DNA of 64,000 nt from contig CAYULU010000003.1 of assembly GCA_964445745.1 (NCBI GenBank), forward strand, positions 1 through 64,000, written 5' to 3'. Every line of letters begins with the position of its first letter. Positions within the stretch are counted from its first letter, which is position 1. Origin of the DNA: UBA1443 sp964445745. Its GTDB lineage: Bacteria > Omnitrophota > Omnitrophia > Omnitrophales > Aquincolibacteriaceae. Under the pieces are notes generated by a model. That model saw only the letters and a list, made by a program, of their open reading frames with translations. It did not search any database and was not told the origin of the DNA. Positions 1 to 7,843 of the stretch are shown piece after piece. Position numbers and translations under genes: made by a program.

Positions 1-5
1 GCCCC

Positions 6-29
6 CTTGCGGCTATTATATCCCGCAAG
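6..29 (-). other. Hairpin downstream of the leftmost gene
   Basis: A perfect 7-bp inverted repeat (CTTGCGG / CCGCAAG) with a 10-nt loop lies 8 nt past the stop codon of the minus-strand gene ending at 37. The position suits a transcription terminator, but the window ends before any T-tract could be seen. The loop contains TATAAT on the minus strand, so a promoter -10 for a gene outside the window is an alternative. Confidence 0.4.
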
Positions 30-36
30 TGTTGCG

Positions 37-534
37 TTAAATTACCGGAGCTACCGTACCTCCCAAAACGCGCATCGTATCCGTTTGCGCAGGCCTCAGC
101 GCTTCGACCTGATCACGGTTGATGCTCGTTATCCCTTTTGACGCGAGCAATTCCATAAAGGAATCAATATCCGCCCTGCTTTCAGCCCGGGTCGAGGGCA
201 GAATATAAATAGTTTCCTGTAATTCCGGATCTTCGGGTACTGCTTCGGAGGTTCTGGAAGATAAAGGATTGCCGGTGGGAATCGCAGCACCGGATGGGAT
301 GAGGGCATCCGTCGTCGGGCTCGCCGCGTTAGCTTGTTCAAGCGTCACGGTAGGCACTGGCTGATTTGATTCGTTCAAAACCGCTTGGTTAACAGCGGCA
401 AAGGAAGTGGGCATGGGAACCCCGCTGAAAATAAAAAAAATGGTTGTGAAAATCACAGCCGTCTTCTGAAAAAAACTATTTTTTTTAAAGCCAATTTTTA
501 GGATATTTTTTTCTTCCAATCTTTTGGTGTCCAT
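37..534 (-). CDS. Secreted hypothetical protein, 165 aa
   Basis: I do not recognise this protein. The N-terminus is basic (KKNSFFQK), followed by a hydrophobic segment at about residues 25-44 and an SFAA-type signal peptidase site, so the mature chain is probably exported. The mature part begins with a low-complexity P/T/A/S-rich stretch and ends in a more ordinary domain (about residues 105-165) with acidic and helical character. The start is supported by a strong ribosome binding site, AAAAGGAGGT, 6 bases upstream of the ATG. It stands alone, beyond the IS remnant, and has an unusual AT-rich promoter region with an inverted repeat and tandem repeats. Function unknown. Confidence 0.75.
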   Translation of the reverse strand: MDTKRLEEKNILKIGFKKNSFFQKTAVIFTTIFFIFSGVPMPTSFAAVNQAVLNESNQPVPTVTLEQANAASPTTDALIPSGAAIPTGNPLSSRTSEAVPEDPELQETIYILPSTRAESRADIDSFMELLASKGITSINRDQVEALRPAQTDTMRVLGGTVAPVI

Positions 535-561
535 TGGAGCACCTCCTTTTTTATTTTACAT

Positions 562-599
562 CTTTAAGGACTTTAATAAGTATTTTAAAGACTTTTAAT
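562..599 (-). repeat. Two AT-rich tandem repeats in a 5' leader
   Basis: Two related copies, CTTTAAGGACTTTAAT (562-577) and TTTTAAAGACTTTTAAT (583-599) on the plus strand, are spaced about 21 bp apart, roughly two helical turns. They lie between the candidate promoter at 610-637 and the start codon at 534. They could be binding sites for a regulator or simply AT-rich leader DNA. Confidence 0.45.
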
Positions 600-609
600 T
601 TCTGACTTA

Positions 610-637
610 ACATTAACATATTTTAATGTTTTGTCAA
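610..637 (-). promoter_or_regulatory. Candidate promoter with overlapping palindrome
   Basis: Reading the minus strand, a perfect -35 TTGACA (632-637) is followed after 16 bp by TAATGT (610-615), a poor -10. A perfect inverted repeat AACATTAA-N6-TTAATGTT (609-630) covers the spacer and the -10, which is the geometry of a repressor operator. The leader to the 165-aa secreted protein is about 70 nt. The -35 and palindrome are seen directly; promoter activity is inferred. Confidence 0.5.
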
Positions 638-690
638 TCCGGGGCTATTTTTTACTATAAGAAATAGAGTCTGGACTGGAATACAAACAG

Positions 691-1227
691 ATCTTGGATT
701 TTCGATCACAGCTTGCGGGGATTTCAAGCGGCCGGCGTTTTAAGTGTCTGACGATCGTAGATGATTTCACCAGAGAAGTGCTGGCTCTCAAAGTCGATAG
801 TTCGATCCCGGAACTTTGGGTGATCCGGGTACTGGACCAATTGAAAGCAACAACAGGTCTTCCCAGGTTCATCCGGGCCGATAACGTACGGTCTGGAGTT
901 CAGCAGCAAAGCTTTAGACGAATAGGCGTGGCAGAACGGCGTGAAGCTTGATTTCATCGAGCCAGGAAAGCCGACACAGAACGCGTTCATCGAAAGCTTC
1001 AACGGAAAATTCCGGGAAGAGTGTTTGAACGAGCACTGGTTTTACAATTTGGAAGAAGCTAGAATCACGATCGAAGAGTGGCGAGCGGATCACAACGGCT
1101 TTCGGCCGCACAGCTCGCTGGAGGGCCTGACTCCTAATGAATTCATCAGGCAATATGAATCAGTTTTAACAACTCAAAGCACCACGGATCTCCACTTAGA
1201 AGTGGTACAGCTAAAGGGGTAAGGTCA
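691..1227 (+). mobile_element. Remnant of an IS3-family insertion sequence
   Basis: Only the 3' two thirds of an OrfB transposase remains; no OrfA and no left inverted repeat are recognisable. The homology breaks just before the LDF motif at 694, where the usual WSMDF context is altered. The right end appears to be GGGGTAAGGTCA (1216-1227), with the transposase stop codon inside it. That arrangement, and the similarity to the GGGG..AGGTCA end, recalls the IS407 group of IS3, an inference from memory. The element is the only plus-strand gene material in the window and is dead. Confidence 0.7.
694..1222 (+). pseudogene. IS3-family transposase OrfB (rve integrase core), frameshifted
   Basis: The first part reads LDFRSQ...RRFKCLTIVDDFTRE and RADN, carrying the first two acidic residues of the DDE catalytic core. 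The second part, in another frame, reads KLDFIEPGKPTQNAFIESFN and FREECLNEHWF, which holds the catalytic glutamate region. A frameshift lies near 890, where RADN should continue GPEF. In the second frame there is also a premature TAG at 923-925 where a tryptophan codon is expected. The N-terminal helix-turn-helix part is missing. The product cannot be functional. Confidence 0.85.
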
Positions 1228-1263
1228 TCACTTGGCTCATTTTTCCATGAAGCATCATGACCC

Positions 1264-1336
1264 GCCTCCGTTTGTTGTCTTTTTCACCCGCTGGGTGAAA
1301 GGTTCACTTTCCCCAACCCATTATAACAACGGAGGC
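1264..1336. repeat. Nested inverted repeat between the IS end and the MgtC gene
   Basis: Outer arms GCCTCCGTT (1264-1272) and AACGGAGGC (1328-1336) enclose a perfect inner hairpin TTTCACCC-GCT-GGGTGAAA (1282-1300). Neither side has a clear T-tract. It could be a bidirectional terminator between the convergent IS remnant and the MgtC-like gene, or a small non-autonomous palindromic element. Confidence 0.55.
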
Positions 1337-1366
1337 TTCTTACTTTTATTGATTCCTATTCAGGAG

Positions 1367-1831
1367 TTAGGGTTGATTCCGGTCTTTCAAGTGTAACAGT
1401 TTATGCTCCAATCTCGAGAAAAACGCAAGGATCATCAATGCAAATGCCGTTCCCAAAATCGCCGCTTGATAGGCCCCCAACCCGCATGCAAGTCCAATTC
1501 CGCAAACCACCCAAATCCCCGCCGCGGTCGTAAGCCCCCGGATACGCTCCTGGGACCGTATAATCGCTCCGGCTCCCAGAAAACCGATACCTGTTACCAC
1601 CTGACCGGCGATCCGTCCCGGGTCAATATTTGCAAGACCTTTATACATTTCAAAAATGTTGACTGAAACGAGCATCATGAGCGCGGACCCAAGGCTGACG
1701 AGAGCATACGTCCTGAAACCCGCCTCCTTGCCATGAGCGCCGCGTTCCAATCCGATCAGGGCACCCAGCAAAGTCGCCGCACCTAATTTGATCACCATAT
1801 CCCAATCTTGAAAATCCGTCCATGCACACAT
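1367..1831 (-). CDS. MgtC/SapB family membrane protein
   Basis: Small inner-membrane protein with the family hallmarks GALIGLERG (about residues 23-31), GFRTYALVSLGSALMM, GIGFLGAGAIIRS and GLTTAAGIW, and four to five hydrophobic segments. At 154 aa it lacks the cytoplasmic C-terminal domain of longer MgtC proteins, so it is the short SapB-like form. Family members are linked to magnesium limitation, membrane potential and acid stress, but the biochemical activity is unsettled. I placed the start at the ATG at 1831 because GGAGGAGGTTTT immediately precedes it; an upstream in-frame extension to 1873 has no such site. Downstream of tsaD. Confidence 0.88.
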   Translation of the reverse strand: MCAWTDFQDWDMVIKLGAATLLGALIGLERGAHGKEAGFRTYALVSLGSALMMLVSVNIFEMYKGLANIDPGRIAGQVVTGIGFLGAGAIIRSQERIRGLTTAAGIWVVCGIGLACGLGAYQAAILGTAFALMILAFFSRLEHKLLHLKDRNQP

Positions 1832-1892
1832 AAAACCTCCTCCAACGTCAGGCAAACGACCGACGGGAAACAAAACCGTTATTCATTCTCCG

Positions 1893-2984
1893 TTAACCGT
1901 TTCCCTTGTGTATTGTCAACGCGGGATCTCCCGTCATATTCAATGTCGACCAGATTCCCTTTTTATAAAGCTCGTATCCCCGCTTGGCAATCATCGCGCC
2001 ATTGTCCGTCGAAAGGGAAATCGGCGGAAACCAGACTTGATACCCTCTGGCGCCAGCCTCCCACCCGAGTTTTTTCCTAATATAGGAATTTGCGCTAACC
2101 CCTCCCCCAACCACAATGTCGGAAACTCCTCTGTCTTCAGCAGCATCCAACGCTTTATCGACTAGCCAGCCAATGACTGCATGCTGGAAACTCGCGGCAA
2201 TATCTTCCTTCGAAGGTGCGTGCGGTTTTGGATGTCCTGTCTTCGGATCCTTCACCAGATAGAGAACCGCCGTTTTGATCCCGGAAAAACTGGTATTGAA
2301 TCGCCTCTGGAGTTTGGGCCGTGTGAAAAGGACAGCCTTGGGATTCCCTTTTTTTGAAAGCGTGTCAATAACCGGCCCGCCGGGATATCCAAGGCCGAGA
2401 ATCTTTGCAACTTTGTCATACGCTTCCCCCACCGCGTCGTCGATCGTCTCACCTAGAACTTTTATGTTTTCGTGATCACAATACGTAATCATCGTGTGGC
2501 CGCCGGAAACAAGAAGTCCGATGAATCTTTTCGGAGCCGGCCTTTCAAAAAAGTTTGAAACAAGATGCGCTTCCATATGATTCACTCCCACAAGAGGAAT
2601 CTCCAGTTCATAGGCAATCGCTTTAGCAAATGAAACTCCGACAAAAAGTGATCCGATAAGCCCAGGCCCCCGGGTCACCGAGATCAAATCAAGATCCGAA
2701 GCTTCTATCTTTGCTTCTTCCAGAGCCTCATGGAAGACGCACTGGATTTGCTCCATTGAATGCCGGGATGCAATTTCAGGTACGACTCCCCCAAATTTTT
2801 TATGACGAAAAAGACTTGAGGAAATAATATTGGAAAGAATTTTAGTGCCGTTTTTTATTACCGCACACGAGGTTTCATCACACGATGTCTCTACGCCAAG
2901 CGTGTAGAGGGGCAAACGGGAAACAGGGGACGGGCTACATTTCTTCTTTTTCTTTCTACGTGCTACTTTCCCCGAACTTTTCAT
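1893..2984 (-). CDS. tsaD: tRNA N6-adenosine threonylcarbamoyltransferase
   Basis: Transfers the threonylcarbamoyl group to A37 of ANN-decoding tRNAs (t6A), working with TsaB and TsaE, neither of which is in the window. The ASKHA fold is evident: GVETSCDETS near residues 30-39, the metal-binding HMEAH at 136-140, VSGGHTM near 160 and a C-terminal STDNGAMIA. The 363-aa chain is about 20 residues longer than usual because of a basic N-terminal extension (RRKKKKK). No internal ATG or good ribosome binding site offers a shorter start. It lies 21 nt after gatB, so the two are probably cotranscribed. Confidence 0.95.
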   Translation of the reverse strand: MKSSGKVARRKKKKKCSPSPVSRLPLYTLGVETSCDETSCAVIKNGTKILSNIISSSLFRHKKFGGVVPEIASRHSMEQIQCVFHEALEEAKIEASDLDLISVTRGPGLIGSLFVGVSFAKAIAYELEIPLVGVNHMEAHLVSNFFERPAPKRFIGLLVSGGHTMITYCDHENIKVLGETIDDAVGEAYDKVAKILGLGYPGGPVIDTLSKKGNPKAVLFTRPKLQRRFNTSFSGIKTAVLYLVKDPKTGHPKPHAPSKEDIAASFQHAVIGWLVDKALDAAEDRGVSDIVVGGGVSANSYIRKKLGWEAGARGYQVWFPPISLSTDNGAMIAKRGYELYKKGIWSTLNMTGDPALTIHKGNG

Positions 2985-3005
2985 TCTACGTTCCGTGCTT
3001 TCCCG

Positions 3006-4484
3006 TTATCCGAGCTTGCGCCGAAGTATTTCGTTCGTAAGCTGGGGGTTCGCCTTACCCTGTGTTTCTTTCATCACAAAACCCACGATCGCCCCAATCG
3101 CTTTTTGCTTCCCCGCTTTAAACTCTTCCACAGCCCTAGGATTTGCGGCAATCGCTTTCTCCACTGCTTTTTCAATAAGCCGGGTATCGGAGACCTGAAC
3201 AAGTCCTTTTTCTTTTACGATTGTTTCGGCATCTTTCCCGGCCTCAAACATCATCCCAAGAACATCTTTGGCCATTTTTCCCGAAAGTGTCCCATCTTCA
3301 ATCAGCTTAAGTAGCCCGGCAAAATTTCCTGGCGGTACCGGACAACTTTCAATCACGAGATTTTTTATATTCAGAACCGCAAGCAGTTCCGTAAGAATCC
3401 AGTTACTTGAAGTCTTGGCCGCCGCCCCGGCTTTGACCACATCTTCAAAATATTCGGAAAGTTTTTTATCTTCCACAAGCGTGTAGGCATCGTACTCTGA
3501 AAGACCGTAATCCGCCATAAAACGCTTAGCGCGATCCAGAGGAAGTTCCGGTAAGGTCTTTCGGATCGCCTCCACGGTTTCGCGCGCCAAAGTAAACGGT
3601 ACGAGATCCGGATCCGGGAAATAGCGATAATCATGCGCATCTTCTTTGGAACGCATCGAATAGGTCATGCCTTTCGGGTCATCCCAGAGCCGTGTTTCTT
3701 GTACAATACTCTCCCCATCCTCAAGTGCCCGAGTCTGTCGCTCAATTTCATATTGAATAGCATACTCAACCATCTTGAATGAATTCAGATTCTTGATCTC
3801 AACTTTGGTGCCAAACTTCTCTTGGCCTACGGGACGCACCGATACGTTCGCGTCACATCTCAAACTTCCTTTTTCCATATCACAGTCACTCACTTCCGCG
3901 TACTGCAAAATCGTTTTGAGCGCCTTAAGATAATCATAAGCTTCCTGGGGTGACCGAATATCAGGCTCCGAAACAATTTCAAGAAGGGGCACACCGCCGC
4001 GATTGTAATCAACCAAACTACCATCCGCGATCCCTTCATGAATCAGTTTTCCCGCATCTTCTTCAAGGTGCGCGCGGGTGATCCCGATCCTTCTGGTCAC
4101 AAACTGATCCGGGGTAGCTCCGTTTTCGCTTGCAAAACCTGTCTCATTGTCAATTTTTGTTTCAATATCCACATAACCCCGCCCGTTCACGGGCATATCA
4201 TATTGCGAGATCTGATAGGCCTTCGGAAGATCAGGATAGAAATAATTTTTTCGATCGAATTTAAGCCTCTCAGCCACTTGACACTGGAGCGCAAGACCTG
4301 CCCTGATCGCAAGTTTCAACGCTTCTTCATTCACCACAGGAAGCGATCCCGGCCACCCCAGACACACCGGGCATGTGTTTCTGTTCCCTTCTTCTCCGAA
4401 AGTGGTAGGACACGAGCAGAAGAGTTTACTTTTTGTTTTTAACTGAACATGGACTTCAAGTCCAATCACTGGTTCAAAATTCAT
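3006..4484 (-). CDS. gatB: Aspartyl/glutamyl-tRNA amidotransferase subunit B
   Basis: Subunit of GatCAB, which converts Glu-tRNA(Gln) and Asp-tRNA(Asn) to the amidated forms. The N-terminal GatB kinase-like domain opens with VIGLEVHVQLKTKSKLF and contains the cysteine pairs CSCP and CPVC and the signature NRGGVPLLEIVSEPD. The C-terminal YqeY-like tRNA-binding domain ends in NPQLTNEILRRKLG. Length 492 aa is normal. GAGGTAGTGAAGATAAA precedes the ATG. gatA and gatC are not in the window. Its presence implies that at least one of GlnRS or AsnRS activity is replaced by the indirect pathway. Confidence 0.96.
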   Translation of the reverse strand: MNFEPVIGLEVHVQLKTKSKLFCSCPTTFGEEGNRNTCPVCLGWPGSLPVVNEEALKLAIRAGLALQCQVAERLKFDRKNYFYPDLPKAYQISQYDMPVNGRGYVDIETKIDNETGFASENGATPDQFVTRRIGITRAHLEEDAGKLIHEGIADGSLVDYNRGGVPLLEIVSEPDIRSPQEAYDYLKALKTILQYAEVSDCDMEKGSLRCDANVSVRPVGQEKFGTKVEIKNLNSFKMVEYAIQYEIERQTRALEDGESIVQETRLWDDPKGMTYSMRSKEDAHDYRYFPDPDLVPFTLARETVEAIRKTLPELPLDRAKRFMADYGLSEYDAYTLVEDKKLSEYFEDVVKAGAAAKTSSNWILTELLAVLNIKNLVIESCPVPPGNFAGLLKLIEDGTLSGKMAKDVLGMMFEAGKDAETIVKEKGLVQVSDTRLIEKAVEKAIAANPRAVEEFKAGKQKAIGAIVGFVMKETQGKANPQLTNEILRRKLG

Positions 4485-4585
4485 TTTATCTTCACTACCT
4501 CGTTCTATTTCCAGCCATCATATCTCTTTTTTTCACCAACACAGATGATACCTCACAAAAAACCGCGAAACAGGTTCCTAAAAAA

Positions 4586-5299
4586 CTATGAATTGGATTT
4601 AAGCGCCACATAAAAATAGGGGGAACTCGAACAATTCATGGCCCCATACACTTTAAAGCCCGTATCTGTCAGCTGTATTCTGTTGTTATCATAACTACTT
4701 TGATAAATCTTTTTGGCATACGATCCCGACATCGTATTTGTTTTAACGCGGTCTCTGCTACAGTCGCCGCCCCCAGCATAGCCTGTGATGTACACAAAAT
4801 CCGGTTTAAACCCCACATCTATCGTTTTCCATAAGCTTGTATCACTTCCGGAGTAACTCCCCATTTTGCACTGCAAATTACCACCTCCACCTATTAAATC
4901 TTTCCACTCCCCATTCTCATAGGCCCGGAATTTATTGGTGTTTGAGTTGTAATAAATCATCCCATTGACGCCCGTAGCAGGATCGCCCGCAGTGCTCTTC
5001 CGAGGAACAATAATGGTACTGCCGTTCCCGACAATGTCCAGTTTGGCAGCCGGAACAGATGTCCCGATTCCAACATTGTTCGCATCCGTCACAACCAACC
5101 CCATCCCGGAACTGCCACCAGCCTCAAGCGCAATCGTTTCATTAGATGCATCCGGACCAGTAGCCTTAAGTTGCTTATAATCCCCGTACGGCGCAGGATA
5201 ATAAGTCGTAAGAGTAAATTTCTTTTCATTCTCCGCATAAACCGGGGACGTTACCCCGCTCAACAGTAACACAATAATTAGAAAGTTCTTGATATGCAT
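4586..5299 (-). CDS. Secreted surface-type protein with TTYYPAPYG motif
   Basis: A 22-residue signal peptide (hydrophobic IIVLLLSGV, cleavage after VYA) is followed by FTLTTYYPAPYGDYKQL, which I associate from memory with Omnitrophota exported proteins. The middle carries NNVGIGTSVPAAKLDI and GMIYYNSNTNKFRAYENG, the style of tail-fibre and fibrous surface proteins. The C-terminal domain (about residues 145-237) has four cysteines in mature sequence and a GFKPDFVYITGY stretch. The ribosome binding site AGGAGGTGAGGG directly precedes the ATG. Possibly a pseudopilin-like or fibre-associated surface protein, but no function is assignable. Confidence 0.82.
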   Translation of the reverse strand: MHIKNFLIIVLLLSGVTSPVYAENEKKFTLTTYYPAPYGDYKQLKATGPDASNETIALEAGGSSGMGLVVTDANNVGIGTSVPAAKLDIVGNGSTIIVPRKSTAGDPATGVNGMIYYNSNTNKFRAYENGEWKDLIGGGGNLQCKMGSYSGSDTSLWKTIDVGFKPDFVYITGYAGGGDCSRDRVKTNTMSGSYAKKIYQSSYDNNRIQLTDTGFKVYGAMNCSSSPYFYVALKSNS

Positions 5300-5458
5300 C
5301 CCTCACCTCCTGTCGACCCTGTTTAGGAACAAATATTTTGCTAAATCACAGAACTATTTTTATAACCCCTTCATGCAACAACTTCTGCCATATTCAGATT
5401 ACTGATACCCACCGAAAATACCTGAAGATCATCTTCGACCCTACAAGATACACAAAAA

Positions 5459-6421
5459 CTACCGAGACAATGCTTCAGGACGGTTCAGGAACCAGGTAAC
5501 CGTTTTTTGCAATCCTTCGTCAAAAAGGACTGTGGGACGGTATCCCATCCGTTTTTTCGCTTTTGTGATATTCGCCAAAGTTCGGCGCACATCTCCGGAG
5601 CGCTTGGGACAAAACTTGACCTTCAGCGTTTTAACTCCCATGCATTTCCGGAGCGCTTGGACAATTTCCAGGATGCTTTTCTCCTCGTGGCACCCGATGT
5701 TGAATGATTCTCCCTTGGCCAGGGGATGATCCATGGCAATTAGGTTCGCGTTCACAACATTGTCGATGTAAACAAAATCACGGGACTGTCGGCCGTCCCA
5801 GTGAACCATGACGGGGTTCCCCAGCTTGATTTGACGGATAAAAATCGGGATAACATTGGAGTACTGTGATTTTGGATCCTGACGCGGACCAAAAACGTTA
5901 AAATAGCGGAGCGCCACCGTTTCAAGACCATAAAGCGCGGAAAAGTTGCGACAATAATATTCTCCCATCATTTTGGAGGCCGCATAAGGAGATTCCGGCA
6001 TCGGCCGTTCCTGTTCAGAAGTAGGAAAGTTTTTCGTCTCTCCGTAAATCGCCGAAGAAGAAGTAAAAACAACCCGTCTTACTTTGGCGTCACGCGCTGC
6101 AAGCAGAACATTCAGGGTACCCCTGACATTCACTTCGTGAGTTTCCTCCGGATCCTCGCAGGATTGAGGCACCGATGCAATCGCGGCCAAGTGGAAAACA
6201 TAATCCACGCCCTTCATTATTTTTTTGACCGTTTTAGGGCATCGGATGTCACCCCGAACTAGGTCGATGGAACGGATCGAATCACTCAGGTTTTCCACCT
6301 TACCTCGTGAAAAATTATCCAGGATGCGAACCCGGTATCCTTTCCGGAGAAGGGCATCCATAATATGGGAACCGATAAATCCGGCGCCACCCGTCACAAG
6401 GCAAACCCGCTTTTTCTTCAT
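5459..6421 (-). CDS. NAD-dependent sugar-nucleotide epimerase/dehydratase
   Basis: Extended short-chain dehydrogenase of the UDP-glucose/UDP-N-acetylglucosamine 4-epimerase type. The Rossmann motif is GGAGFIG (residues 11-17); FTSSSAIYGE holds the catalytic serine region and Y146-x3-K150 (YAASK) is the catalytic pair. The later motifs RYFNVFGPRQDP and RDFVYIDNVVNANL are typical of family members acting on UDP- or dTDP-sugars for surface polysaccharide. The substrate cannot be fixed from sequence. It stands between two secreted unknowns rather than in a glycan cluster. AAGAAGAG precedes the ATG. Confidence 0.9.
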   Translation of the reverse strand: MKKKRVCLVTGGAGFIGSHIMDALLRKGYRVRILDNFSRGKVENLSDSIRSIDLVRGDIRCPKTVKKIMKGVDYVFHLAAIASVPQSCEDPEETHEVNVRGTLNVLLAARDAKVRRVVFTSSSAIYGETKNFPTSEQERPMPESPYAASKMMGEYYCRNFSALYGLETVALRYFNVFGPRQDPKSQYSNVIPIFIRQIKLGNPVMVHWDGRQSRDFVYIDNVVNANLIAMDHPLAKGESFNIGCHEEKSILEIVQALRKCMGVKTLKVKFCPKRSGDVRRTLANITKAKKRMGYRPTVLFDEGLQKTVTWFLNRPEALSR

Positions 6422-6509
6422 CTTTTAACTCTTCTTCAGATCGAAATAAATTGGTAGATAGGTTGGTAGAACAGAAAAAAGGCGATTGAGCGCCAGGCTC
6501 CCTCTAACA

Positions 6510-7748
6510 TCATACTGTCGCAGTATTGCTATCTGATGCATTTAAAAAAAGGCACATCCGGCGTACCTTAATTCCGTTAACAAGGAGCAAACCACTCAAC
6601 TTTGGCATAACAATTCCAGCATTCCATATTTCAGCAGAATTCTTTTTAAGCTTGGCTTTATAGCCACCGACCTTCTCGATCAGCTTCTTGCCCAATGGTG
6701 AATCCGTCAGATAATCATATCCGCAAATCAGAAGCACGCTGTCCTTTTTCTCCAGCAAAAGCCCTTCCGGCACCATATCAATTGAAACTGCATCGTTCAT
6801 CCCCGCCATTCCGTCGGCCGCCATTTGCATTTCGTGAAGAAATTTTCGAGCCGGGACATCTTCGGTTAATTCAGCCGCCCGGTCAGCCAGCATCTTATAC
6901 CCCCGAAGGGACGCCAACCTTTCGAGATAAAAACGAAGATAGGTGGCTTGACGGGGCGTGTAATGAGTGTTGTTCAAAAGCGCAATGGACTTGTTTTCGG
7001 GAATGCCGATTCTCACGAGAGAATCCTTATTGATCTTGTAAAGATCAATCCGGTCTTTATCATTGACTAACTGGTCCGCGGTGTTATTGATATTGCTGAC
7101 GGTCATCACGGCAGAAGCAATCAATCCGAACGGTATAAAAAAATTCGCAACCATCACCACACCCCGCCCACCCATTTCCTGTTTGGCTAATGAGGAAAGT
7201 TTTTCCTGGAGTTGTTCATTTCGCGAGTAAACATCGACCCCAAGTTTTTGGGCAATCTGGCGTTTGGTGGAGCTTAGGAAACTATCCCCTTTTTCTCCCT
7301 CTTCTTTCGTACGAAACGCATCGCCAACCTTGTCCCCAACCCTTCCCGCGGCAGTGCCAAGTCCTTTCGCAGAATTAACGGGGTGAAGGACTAAATTTTT
7401 AAGCCCCCTGCCAGTCCCCTTGACGGATTCAATCGCACCATCCGCCACACCACTGGCCGTGTCCTTATGCTCATCAAGTTGTCCGATAACTGCCGATTCA
7501 TGAATCCATTTTTTTAAATCCAACAAACCTTCCACCTGGATTTTAACTGTATTGTTGGAAACTGAAAAAATGAGAAAACCTGGATTGTAGGGATCTTCAC
7601 GCGTCGAGTTCACTTTGTGGTAGCGTGAGCTTTCAGCAAACTGCGTGGCGGGCAGATTGAGATCGCTCCATGGGATCTCTGCGCGAGCAATATTCGGAAG
7701 ACTAAAAATAAGACACAGGGAAAGGACGGCAATTCGTTTTACAATCAT
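6510..7748 (-). CDS. Secreted hypothetical protein, 412 aa
   Basis: I do not recognise this protein. A signal peptide (LSLCLIFSLPNIARA, cleavage after residue 23) leads into a mature chain starting EIPWSDLNLP. Around residues 105-150 there is a glycine-rich run, GLKNLVLHPVNSAKGLGTAA, that looks like a short repeat or amphipathic region. A second hydrophobic helix at about 198-220 (VVMVANFFIPFGLIASAVM) could anchor or insert in a membrane. The remaining C-terminal half is mixed and contains a plausible globular domain. GGGGTGA is close to the ATG. Function unknown. Confidence 0.78.
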   Translation of the reverse strand: MIVKRIAVLSLCLIFSLPNIARAEIPWSDLNLPATQFAESSRYHKVNSTREDPYNPGFLIFSVSNNTVKIQVEGLLDLKKWIHESAVIGQLDEHKDTASGVADGAIESVKGTGRGLKNLVLHPVNSAKGLGTAAGRVGDKVGDAFRTKEEGEKGDSFLSSTKRQIAQKLGVDVYSRNEQLQEKLSSLAKQEMGGRGVVMVANFFIPFGLIASAVMTVSNINNTADQLVNDKDRIDLYKINKDSLVRIGIPENKSIALLNNTHYTPRQATYLRFYLERLASLRGYKMLADRAAELTEDVPARKFLHEMQMAADGMAGMNDAVSIDMVPEGLLLEKKDSVLLICGYDYLTDSPLGKKLIEKVGGYKAKLKKNSAEIWNAGIVMPKLSGLLLVNGIKVRRMCLFLNASDSNTATV

Positions 7749-7843
7749 GCTTCACCCCATTCGAGTTGATCGACCCTGGAGGCTTTCTGGAAGCATACGG
7801 CCGATTTTACCATCTCTGGATTAATTCACACTTGACACTCGCG

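Noticed and set aside
5424..5436. GAAGAT-C-ATCTTC palindrome downstream of the epimerase gene
   Set aside because: Arms of 6 bp with a single-base centre and no T-tract are common by chance; not listed as a terminator.
6511..6528. ATACTG-TCG-CAGTAT palindrome at the end of the 412-aa gene
   Set aside because: It lies inside the coding end of the gene, only 6 bp long, and is explained by coding sequence.
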